Shown here piece after piece: positions 1 to 5,620 of a stretch of DNA of 6,129 nucleotides. Position numbers and translations under genes: made by a program. The DNA is from an uncultured Ellagibacter sp. Lineage in GTDB: Bacteria; Actinomycetota; Coriobacteriia; Coriobacteriales; Eggerthellaceae. Where the stretch lies: the NCBI GenBank assembly GCA_934613165.1, contig CAKTSW010000093.1:1-6129 (forward strand), read 5' to 3'. Position 1 is the stretch's first letter. Every line of letters begins with the position of its first letter. The notes below the pieces were generated by a model. The model was not told the DNA's origin, searched no databases, and was given only the letters and a program-made list of their open reading frames with translations.

Positions 1-352
1 GTACATGCGCGCCGACCAGCGTTCGGGCGGGCAGAAGCAGCGCGTCGGCATTGCGCGCGCGCTCGTTCAGGACCCGCTGCTCATCTTGGCCGATGAACCC
101 ATCGCGAGCCTCGACCCCAAATCTTCGCGAACGGTGATGGAGCATCTGCGTTGGGCCGCCGACGAACGTGGTATCGCGTGCTTGGTAAGCCTTCATCAAG
201 TGGAATATGCTCTTGAATATTCCGACCGCGTCATTGCATTGTCGCATGGGAGGGTCGTTTTCGACGGCGCGCCAAGCGAGCTCACTCCGAGCATCATCGC
301 GTCGATTTACGGCGAGGAAGACCCCTCGAGCGCAATCGCGGAGTGTTGCTGA
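1..352 (+). CDS. phnC: Phosphonate-type ABC transporter ATP-binding protein (PhnC-like), C-terminal part
   Basis: This is the 3' part of an ABC ATPase gene; its 5' end lies outside the window and the reading frame starts at base 2. It would power uptake of a phosphonate, phosphite or similar phosphorus compound from the cytoplasmic face of the membrane. About 116 residues are visible, roughly the last 45% of a typical PhnC (about 250-260). They contain, in order, the ABC signature as RSGGQKQRV, Walker B LLILADEP with the catalytic Glu, the D-loop SLDP, and the switch His in SLHQVEYAL. Walker A is outside the window. The first signature position is Arg where Leu is usual. The SLHQV context and the fused PhnE directly downstream favour the PhnC family over other ABC ATPases. 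The stop TGA (350-352) shares one base with the next ATG, so the two genes are translationally coupled. The substrate cannot be read from the sequence. Confidence 0.87.
   Translation, partial: YMRADQRSGGQKQRVGIARALVQDPLLILADEPIASLDPKSSRTVMEHLRWAADERGIACLVSLHQVEYALEYSDRVIALSHGRVVFDGAPSELTPSIIASIYGEEDPSSAIAECC
340..343 (+). promoter_or_regulatory. Ribosome binding site that sets the phnE start at 352
   Basis: GGAG lies 8 bases before ATG 352, inside the end of phnC. An in-frame GTG at 343 could extend the permease by three residues, but it overlaps this Shine-Dalgarno sequence and has no good site of its own. The ATG at 352 is therefore preferred. Confidence 0.6.
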
Positions 353-2052
353 TGGCTCTTTTGAAAGGCCGTCGGGCAAAGGGATGCTGTAATCCGCAAG
401 GGGCGGAAGAGGCTGGCGAAGCTGCGCCCGACCCGCTGTTCTTCCCGAAGAGGCATGCATCCTATCTGGGCATTTTCGCTGCCTTCCTCATCGTTACGCT
501 TGTTACGAGCAGCCATATCGACTTCAGCTTCATCGGCGCTGCGCGTGATTTTCCGGGCGGGTTCGTGTGGTTCGTCGAGCAGTTCATGCCCAATGCCAAG
601 GCGTTCGATCAAATGGGCAAGATCTCGGCCGCGCTCGCCATGACCATCCTCGACGCCATCGCGGCCGGCACGCTTGCCGCGATTATGGCGTTCGTTCTGG
701 CTGTCGTCGCCTCGCGCGTTTCAGGCGTGGGCGGCCCTGTGCAGATGGTCATTCGCGCGTTCGCCACCGTGCTGCGCAATATTCCCACCGTGGCCTGGGG
801 ATTCATCCTGCTGTTCTCGTTCAAGCAGGCGGAATTCACCGGTTTTCTGGCGTTGTTCTTCAAGAGCCTGGGCTTTTTGACGCGTGCGTTCATCGAGACG
901 ATCGACGAGGCAGATGCGGGTTCGATCGAGGCCTTGAAAGCGACGGGCGCATCTAGGTTCCAGATCATCGTGCACGGCGTGTTTCCCTTAAGCCTGACGC
1001 AGGTGGTGAGCTGGGTCCTCTACATGATCGAGACCAACTTCCGCGATGCGACGCTCGTCGGCATGCTCACGGGAACGGGCATCGGGTTCGTCTTCAACTG
1101 GTATTACCGCACGTTCAAGTATCCGACAGCGGGGCTCGTCATCATCTGCATCGCCGTCGCCGTGATCGTCGTCGAGGCCGTGTCGAACTTCGTGCGCCGT
1201 CGCGTCGGCGCGCCCGACGGCCGTGAGGGTGGCCGCCGCGTGGTGCGCGGGAAGATCAAGACCCGCGTCCGCACCGAATCCGGCACGGTGTTGGCAGCGC
1301 TCGTCGTCTTCCTTGCCGGCGCGACTACCTACACCATGGTCAACATGGGGTATGGCTCGGCCGACACGATGCAGGCGGCGTCCGATCTGGTCGAGTACTT
1401 CAAGCTCATGTTCCTTTCGCCCTATCTTTCCAACTACACGTGGGCCGATATGTTCGAAGGCCTTGCCGTTACCATCTGCATCGCGGTGCTCGCGACGGCG
1501 GGCGGCGCGCTTATCGCGCTCGTGCTTTCCCTGTTGGCGGCGAGCAACCTGTCGAACAAGCTCGTGAGCAACGTCATCAAGACCTTGATGGCGATTATCC
1601 GTTCGGTTCCTACCATTATCTGGGTGCTCGTGTTCACCGTGGCCATCGGGCTCGGCTCGGAAGCGGCCGTCATCGGCATGATGTTCCATACCGTGTCGTT
1701 TTTGACGAAGGCGTTTTCCGAGGCCTTCGAGGAAGTCGACAAAGGCTCGCTCGAAGCTCTAAAGGCCACCGGCGCCACGTGGTGGCAGCAGGTCGCGCGC
1801 GGCGTGTTCCCCGACAAGCTCAACGAGATCCTATCGTGGATCTTCATTCGCTTCGAGAACAACTTCGTCGGCGCGGTCACCGTCGGGGCCATCGCGGGGT
1901 CGGGCGGCATCGGCTACTACCTCTACATCGTGGCGAACTACATGTTCAACTGGCACGAAATGGGGCTCATCATCTATATGTGCCTGGCCGTTTCCGTCGT
2001 TCTGGAAATCATCGCCACGCGACTTCGCAAGCGATTCATCGTGCACCGTTAG
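352..2052 (+). CDS. phnE: Phosphonate-type ABC transporter permease, two PhnE domains fused
   Basis: This is an inner-membrane permease of 566 residues, about twice the usual PhnE length (about 260-290). It carries two homologous halves in one chain. Hydrophobic stretches lie near residues 38-58, 94-120, 143-160, 163-182 and 262-280, and again near 311-333, 367-395, 411-435, 438-455 and 537-558. Each half has the EAA coupling loop that contacts the ATPase: EALKATGASRFQ at residue 193 and EALKATGATWWQ at 468, each followed by a conserved GVFP. An Arg-rich cytoplasmic linker (about 281-310) joins the halves. A single chain could thus supply both membrane domains, with PhnC as the ATPase and a PhnD-type lipoprotein as the binding partner. 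A roughly 35-residue polar N-terminus with two adjacent Cys precedes the first segment. The start is ATG 352, overlapping the phnC stop. Phosphonate, phosphite or phosphate could each be the substrate, and no catabolic gene is visible to decide. Confidence 0.9.
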   Translation: MALLKGRRAKGCCNPQGAEEAGEAAPDPLFFPKRHASYLGIFAAFLIVTLVTSSHIDFSFIGAARDFPGGFVWFVEQFMPNAKAFDQMGKISAALAMTILDAIAAGTLAAIMAFVLAVVASRVSGVGGPVQMVIRAFATVLRNIPTVAWGFILLFSFKQAEFTGFLALFFKSLGFLTRAFIETIDEADAGSIEALKATGASRFQIIVHGVFPLSLTQVVSWVLYMIETNFRDATLVGMLTGTGIGFVFNWYYRTFKYPTAGLVIICIAVAVIVVEAVSNFVRRRVGAPDGREGGRRVVRGKIKTRVRTESGTVLAALVVFLAGATTYTMVNMGYGSADTMQAASDLVEYFKLMFLSPYLSNYTWADMFEGLAVTICIAVLATAGGALIALVLSLLAASNLSNKLVSNVIKTLMAIIRSVPTIIWVLVFTVAIGLGSEAAVIGMMFHTVSFLTKAFSEAFEEVDKGSLEALKATGATWWQQVARGVFPDKLNEILSWIFIRFENNFVGAVTVGAIAGSGGIGYYLYIVANYMFNWHEMGLIIYMCLAVSVVLEIIATRLRKRFIVHR

Positions 2053-2073
2053 CTGCCTAGCTTACGGATTGGG

Positions 2074-2079
2074 TAGAAT
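2074..2079 (+). promoter_or_regulatory. Candidate -10 box for a leaderless transcript of the LRR gene
   Basis: TAGAAT differs from TATAAT at one position and is followed by exactly six bases before the ATG at 2086. Transcription would start at or next to the A of the start codon, the geometry of leaderless genes that are common in actinobacteria. No convincing Shine-Dalgarno precedes this ATG, which fits. The -35 region is weak: TTAGCT at 2049-2054 with a 19-base spacer is the best I see. No terminator lies between phnE and this point, so read-through from the transporter operon remains possible. Confidence 0.4.
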
Positions 2080-2085
2080 GGCCGT

Positions 2086-2706
2086 ATGGAATCATTCGAG
2101 CTGACACTGACGAGGTATGCGGGCGACGGGGCGAGCGTCGTCGTGCCCAAGGGCGTGACGGTCGTCGCGCACCGGGCGTTCGCCAACAACGATGCGGTTC
2201 GCGAAATCACCTTGCCCGAAGGCGTCGTCGAAGTGGAAAGCCAGGCGTTCGCCTCGTGCGTCCATCTGCAACGCGTGTCTCTTCCCGGCTCGCTTGAGGT
2301 CATCGGCGCGGCTGCGTTCCGCGGATGCCGCGACCTGTGCGGGATCCGCCTTCCCGAAAAGGTGAAAACGCTTCCTGAGCAGGTGTTTCTTCGCTGCTTC
2401 CATCTGGGTGAGGTCGTTTTGCCCGAAGAGCTCGAAGTTATCGAGAACGAGGCGTTCCGCAAATGCGGCAACCTGCGGGAAATCAACCTTCCGCCAAGCG
2501 TGAACTGGGTCGGCGAGCGCTGCTTCAAGGACTGCGCGTCGCTTGAAGAGGTGTCGCTCCCTCGGGGCGTTCGCTCGCTCGAAGCCGAGGTCTTCGCCGG
2601 CTGCACGAAGCTGCGCGCGGTTCGCTCGGAGTGCGCGCTCGACTACATCGCGCCCGATGCGTTCGCCGGCTGTGAGGCTATCGAGGTCGTGCCATGCGCA
2701 GGGTAG
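2086..2706 (+). CDS. Cytoplasmic BspA-type leucine-rich repeat protein (LRR_5 family)
   Basis: This 206-residue protein is made almost entirely of leucine-rich repeats of the LRR_5/BspA type. Residues 1-23 form a cap, then eight repeats follow in unbroken 23-residue register. Each approximates V-x-x-I/V-x-x-x-A-F-x-x-C-x-x-L-x-x-V-x-L-P-x, with the family's F-x-x-C pattern in repeats 2-8 (repeat 1 has FANN). Such solenoids bind proteins. Many BspA proteins are secreted and carry signal peptides and anchor domains, but this one has neither a signal peptide, a membrane segment nor any extra domain, so it is probably cytoplasmic. ATG 2086 is chosen because it follows a candidate leaderless promoter and starts the register cleanly. 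The gene ends 13 bases inside the next gene, suggesting coupled translation with the oxidoreductase. The family is clear; the function is not known. A binding or chaperone role for its neighbour is conceivable but is inference only. Confidence 0.85.
   Translation: MESFELTLTRYAGDGASVVVPKGVTVVAHRAFANNDAVREITLPEGVVEVESQAFASCVHLQRVSLPGSLEVIGAAAFRGCRDLCGIRLPEKVKTLPEQVFLRCFHLGEVVLPEELEVIENEAFRKCGNLREINLPPSVNWVGERCFKDCASLEEVSLPRGVRSLEAEVFAGCTKLRAVRSECALDYIAPDAFAGCEAIEVVPCAG
2155..2703 (+). repeat. Eight tandem 69-base units encoding 23-residue leucine-rich repeats
   Basis: The units begin at residues 24, 47, 70, 93, 116, 139, 162 and 185 of the LRR protein. Seven are exactly 23 residues and the last is 22. 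The match is at protein level: recurrent AF/CF/VF, then x-x-C, then L, then LP. The DNA units have diverged, so this is an old, constrained repeat and not a recent tandem expansion. Confidence 0.85.
2683..2686 (+). promoter_or_regulatory. Ribosome binding site for the oxidoreductase, inside the LRR gene
   Basis: GAGG lies 7 bases before ATG 2694, within the last codons of the LRR gene. The in-frame GTG at 2706 would remove four residues and is only 3 bases from a weaker AGGG, so ATG 2694 is the better start. Either start leaves the first Fe-S cysteine intact. Confidence 0.5.
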
Positions 2707-5249
2707 TGGCGTCGGCGTGCCAGGGGTGCCTGTCGAACTGCCCGGTCAAGGTTGAGGTCGAGGACGGCCGTGCGATGCGGGTTCGCGGGAACGACGCGAG
2801 CGCGGCGACGGGCGGGGCCACGTGCCCGGCCCTCGCGATCACCCTCGAACAGGAATACGACCCCGACCGCGTGCTCGTGCCGCTTCGCCGCCGCAACGGC
2901 GAGAAGGGGCGCGGCGTCGACCCGTGCTTCGAGCCTGTAACATGGGACGAGGCCTTGGACGAGATTGCCGACCGGTTGATGGCCCTGCGCGCTGCCGGCC
3001 GTCCGGAGCGCTTCGCCCTCGCGAAGGGGCGCTCGACCGGCATAAACGACGTGCTGATGCACGCTTTCCCCGAGATATACGGCACGCCCAACCGCTTCAA
3101 CCACGATTCCATCTGCGCAGACGCCGAGAAGCTGGCGACGGGCGCCCTGGACGGGAGCTACGACTACCACGACTACGATTGGGAGCATCTTGAGTGCGCC
3201 ATCCTCTGGGGCGCCGACCCCGTGGCGTCGAACCGCCAGAAGGCGCATGCCCGCCGCGCCCTTCCTGCCGCGCTCGATCGGGGCGCGTCGGTGTTTGTCG
3301 TCGACCCGCGCAGGTCGGCGACGGCCGAGCTTGTCGAGAAGGCGGCGCGGCGTGGCGGTGGGAAGGGCGGTTCGGCGGTCGGTTGCGCGGCCTCCCGCGG
3401 CTCGTCGGTAGATTCGCCTGCGGATGCAGGCTGCTGGATTCCCGTCGTTCCGGGGGCCGACGGGGCTCTCGCGTCGGCCATCGCCCACGTCATTCTTGCG
3501 GAGGGCCTTTGGAACCGCGACTATGTCGGCGACTTCAAAGACGGGGTGAACCGGTTCGCCGAGGCCGCCAGGGACGGGGGCGCGGTCGACGGGGCCTCTT
3601 TCCGCGAACGCTTCACGCGCGGTGTGTGCGCATGGTGGAACGAGGAGCTGCGCGACAAGACCCCCGAATGGGCGTCCGATCAAACGGGCATTGCGGCGAG
3701 TGCGATCGTACGTATGGCGCGCACGTTCGCGAAGGCTGGCCAGCGTGCGGTGTCGTGGGTTTCTCCCGGCGTGACCATGACGGCGCGCGGCCTGTATTCG
3801 GGCATGGCATGCTACGCGTTGAACGGCCTTGTCGGGTCGATCGATACGGAGGGGGGCGTGCTCTCGTTCCCCTCGCTTCCCGTGGGGAAGCTGCCGAGCA
3901 CCGAGGCGTACCGCGACGACTTGGCGCGACGCGCGTGCGCGAAGTCTCGCGTGGACGTTCCCGACAGCGCCGATTTCCTGTGCGCGAAAGGCGGGCGGGC
4001 GCAAAGCGCTCCGGTTACGAACCTCATCCCCCAGGCTATCGTGGACGGGCGCATCGACACGCTTGTCGCCTACTGGTGCAACTTCCCCTTCTCGTGCACG
4101 GGCGCGAAAAGGTGGGAGCGCGCTCTTGGGAAGCTGCCGTTTCTCGTCCATGTGACGACCCATATCTCGGAGATGTCCCATTATGCGGACATCGTTCTGC
4201 CGGCGCGCCATCACCTGTTCGAGACCTGGGGGTTTGCGCGGTGCCGGCAAAACGGCCGTTCGTCGGTCGTGCTCGAACAGCCGTGCGTTTCCGCTCTCGG
4301 TGATTCGCGCAACGACGAGGCGGGCATCGCGTACGCCCTGGCGGAAAAGCTCGCCAACCGGGGGTTTCCCAACATTCTCGACTACTATCGGCGCGAATGC
4401 ACCGACCCCTGCACGGGCGCTGCGCCGAAATCGGGGGACGAGCTTGCCGAGTACGCGGTCAAGGCGATGACCGCGCCGCTTTGGCGATGCACCGATTCGA
4501 ACGCTCCGGCCAGCTCAGGCGCTCTGGGCGCGGACGCCTCGAGCTCGCTGGAAGACGCGTGGCAGGCGTTTCGTGCGAAGGGTCTCTGGGAAACCGACCC
4601 TGTCCGCGGCAGGCGAGAAGGCGAGACTCCCGCTCCTCTTCCCACACCGTCTGGATGCTTCGAATTCGAGAGCGGCGCCCTTCGCCGTGCGTTCGAGGAC
4701 CATGCGCGGCGCTTCGGCATCGCCTTCGACGACGTAGCGGCGTCGCTCGAATACGAAGCGCGCGGGCGCAAAAGCCTCGTGCCCCACTTCGAGCCGCCGC
4801 GCCGTGCGGGGGACGCGGCGGCGTGCCCCTTCGTGTTCTCGCAGCACCGATCGGTCGTGAACCTCGAAGGGCGCTCGGCCAACGCGCCGCTCTACCAAAA
4901 GCTGAAGCGGCTCGACCCGGGAGACGAACCCTGGGACGACGTCGTGAAGATCCATCCCGACGACATGCGGGCGCTCGGCCTTGCCTCGGGCGACGAGGTG
5001 CGCATCGCGTCGGAGGAGGGATCGATCGTCGTGCGCGCGAAGGCGTGGGATGGGACGCGCCCCGGCGTGGTGGTGAAGTGCTACGGGCAGGGGCATTGGG
5101 CATACGGGCACGTTGCCGCGGCCGATTTCGATTGTGGCGTTCCCCGCGGGGGCAACAACAACGAGATTCTCCCCGCCGAATGGGAGCGGGTAAGCGGCGC
5201 AACTGCGCGCCATGGCGGGCTTGCGCGGGTGCGGATCGAACGCGTGTAG
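2694..5249 (+). CDS. Molybdopterin (bis-MGD) oxidoreductase, ArrA/PsrA/TtrA-like, no Tat signal
   Basis: This 851-residue DMSO-reductase-superfamily enzyme should carry Mo or W bound by two molybdopterin guanine dinucleotides and transfer electrons to or from a small substrate I cannot name. Residues 9-44 hold the [4Fe-4S] pattern C-x2-C-x3-C-x27-C. Cys141, in DSICADAEKL, sits where this superfamily places the metal ligand. Cofactor-domain motifs follow: ILWGADPVASNR (170-181), FVVDPR (about 202-207), DYVGDFKDGVNRF (276-288), ALNGLVGSIDTEGG (about 375-388) and YADIVLP (497-503). The C-terminal molybdopterin-binding domain runs from about 713, with GHWAYG (800-805) and PRGGNNNEILP (817-827). 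The motif wording resembles arsenate, polysulfide and tetrathionate reductase catalytic subunits. Unlike those exported enzymes, it starts almost at the cluster with no twin-arginine leader, so it is probably cytoplasmic. Low-complexity Gly/Ser/Ala stretches lie near residues 216-245 and 600-615. No Fe-S partner or membrane anchor gene follows. Superfamily is certain, substrate unknown. Confidence 0.9.
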   Translation: MRRVVASACQGCLSNCPVKVEVEDGRAMRVRGNDASAATGGATCPALAITLEQEYDPDRVLVPLRRRNGEKGRGVDPCFEPVTWDEALDEIADRLMALRAAGRPERFALAKGRSTGINDVLMHAFPEIYGTPNRFNHDSICADAEKLATGALDGSYDYHDYDWEHLECAILWGADPVASNRQKAHARRALPAALDRGASVFVVDPRRSATAELVEKAARRGGGKGGSAVGCAASRGSSVDSPADAGCWIPVVPGADGALASAIAHVILAEGLWNRDYVGDFKDGVNRFAEAARDGGAVDGASFRERFTRGVCAWWNEELRDKTPEWASDQTGIAASAIVRMARTFAKAGQRAVSWVSPGVTMTARGLYSGMACYALNGLVGSIDTEGGVLSFPSLPVGKLPSTEAYRDDLARRACAKSRVDVPDSADFLCAKGGRAQSAPVTNLIPQAIVDGRIDTLVAYWCNFPFSCTGAKRWERALGKLPFLVHVTTHISEMSHYADIVLPARHHLFETWGFARCRQNGRSSVVLEQPCVSALGDSRNDEAGIAYALAEKLANRGFPNILDYYRRECTDPCTGAAPKSGDELAEYAVKAMTAPLWRCTDSNAPASSGALGADASSSLEDAWQAFRAKGLWETDPVRGRREGETPAPLPTPSGCFEFESGALRRAFEDHARRFGIAFDDVAASLEYEARGRKSLVPHFEPPRRAGDAAACPFVFSQHRSVVNLEGRSANAPLYQKLKRLDPGDEPWDDVVKIHPDDMRALGLASGDEVRIASEEGSIVVRAKAWDGTRPGVVVKCYGQGHWAYGHVAAADFDCGVPRGGNNNEILPAEWERVSGATARHGGLARVRIERV

Positions 5250-5258
5250 GCTGCTGCC

Positions 5259-5281
5259 GGCTCGCTATTTTCTTCTGAGCC
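5259..5281 (+). terminator. Weak hairpin just after the oxidoreductase stop, possible terminator
   Basis: GGCTC (5259-5263) can pair with GAGCC (5277-5281) around a 13-base loop, ten bases after the stop codon. The stem is short and only three T follow, so it is a poor intrinsic terminator alone. The larger inverted-repeat structure immediately downstream may be the real transcript end. Confidence 0.2.
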
Positions 5282-5349
5282 CCTTTCTGCCAACAAAGGC
5301 GAATTTAGGGCCGGAGGGTTGAGAGACGCTGCCTTACTTGGGAAAATTC

Positions 5350-5376
5350 CACCCCATTTGCAGTGAAAATGGGGTG
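5350..5376. repeat. Internal hairpin A of the palindromic element
   Basis: CACCCCATTT (5350-5359) pairs perfectly over 10 bp with AAATGGGGTG (5367-5376) around the 7-base loop GCAGTGA. Two further pairs are possible outside a single mismatch. No T-run follows, so it is not a classical terminator in either direction. Confidence 0.75.
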
Positions 5377-5390
5377 AAACGAGCGATGAA

Positions 5391-5404
5391 TTGCGGCTTC
5401 GCAA
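5391..5404. repeat. Internal hairpin B of the palindromic element
   Basis: TTGCG (5391-5395) pairs with CGCAA (5400-5404) around the four-base loop GCTT. It lies six bases before the right arm, so in the folded element it stands beside hairpin A inside the long closing stem. Confidence 0.55.
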
Positions 5405-5474
5405 AACCACTCCGGCCCTAAATTCGACATTGTTGGCAGAAACAAGCTCCATCGCGCATTTGCCGTCTGCCCTT

Positions 5475-5498
5475 GCAAACGCGCTTGCCCCGGTTTGC
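5475..5498. repeat. Small inverted repeat in a TTTGC-rich stretch upstream of hypE
   Basis: GCAAAC (5475-5480) and GTTTGC (5493-5498) are perfect inverted repeats 12 bases apart. They lie in a stretch (5459-5506) where TTGC or TTTGC occurs five times. It might be an operator for a dimeric regulator upstream of hypE, but short inverted repeats are expected by chance and no known operator is recognised. Confidence 0.2.
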
Positions 5499-5548
5499 TG
5501 TTTGCCTGCCGCTCGGCGTGCCGGCTGCGCGGGGCTTCCGCTCTGTCG

Positions 5549-5554
5549 TATCAT
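5549..5554 (+). promoter_or_regulatory. Possible -10 box for hypE
   Basis: TATCAT matches TATAAT at five of six positions and would start a transcript about 60 bases before the hypE ATG. No -35 sequence is recognisable at the normal distance (TGCGCG at 5526-5531), so support is thin. Confidence 0.25.
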
Positions 5555-5605
5555 GGGGGAAACGGACGATCGCCCGTGCGCGGGGCGCGCAACGGGTTGC
5601 AAGCT

Positions 5606-5613
5606 AGAGAGGA
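5606..5613 (+). promoter_or_regulatory. Strong ribosome binding site of hypE
   Basis: AGAGAGGA ends 7 bases before ATG 5621. This is the best Shine-Dalgarno match in the window and fixes the hypE start. Confidence 0.75.
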
Positions 5614-5620
5614 TTCCCCC

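Larger units (their letters stand above)
5284..5442. repeat. 159-bp palindromic element with 33-bp inverted arms, MITE-like or REP-like
   Basis: The left arm (5284-5316, beginning TTTCTGCCAACAA and ending AGGGCCGGAG) is matched by the reverse complement of the right arm (5410-5442) at 31 of 33 positions. The mismatches are at 5297 and 5299, opposite 5429 and 5427. The arms enclose 93 bases with two further perfect small hairpins. Folded as RNA, this gives a long closing stem with internal hairpins. Its A+T content is above that of its neighbours, and no open frame fits it. I found no clear flanking target duplication. It could be a non-autonomous insertion element, a dispersed palindromic repeat, or a structured RNA; one copy in one window cannot separate these. 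I am confident of the structure and unsure of its nature. Confidence 0.8.
5250..5620. other. 371-base intergenic region between the oxidoreductase gene and hypE
   Basis: I see no convincing gene here. The open frames that cross it start inside the palindromic element or run antisense through neighbouring genes, and their composition does not look coding. The region contains a weak hairpin right after the oxidoreductase stop, the 159-bp inverted-repeat element (5284-5442), a stretch rich in TTTGC words (5459-5506), and the hypE ribosome binding site. The inverted-repeat element is clearly richer in A+T than the flanking genes. Confidence 0.7.

Noticed and set aside
343..351. GTG 343 as the phnE start
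   Set aside because: It overlaps the Shine-Dalgarno used by ATG 352 and adds only three residues.
2050..2064. AGCT-GCCT-AGCT as a terminator after phnE
   Set aside because: The stem is only four base pairs and no T-run follows.
2078..2104. ATG at 2078 as an alternative start near the LRR gene
   Set aside because: It is out of frame with the LRR repeats and stops after eight codons.
3114..3116. Selenocysteine as the metal ligand of the oxidoreductase
   Set aside because: The codon is TGC, an ordinary cysteine, and there is no in-frame TGA.
2643..4250. Minus-strand open frame of 535 codons
   Set aside because: It lies antisense to the oxidoreductase gene, is rich in Arg, Ala, Gly and His with no recognisable motif, and is a typical shadow frame of high-GC coding DNA.
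5284..5442. Palindromic element as a CRISPR fragment or integrase attachment site
   Set aside because: There are only two inverted copies, no direct repeats or spacers, no tRNA, and no integrase or cas gene nearby.
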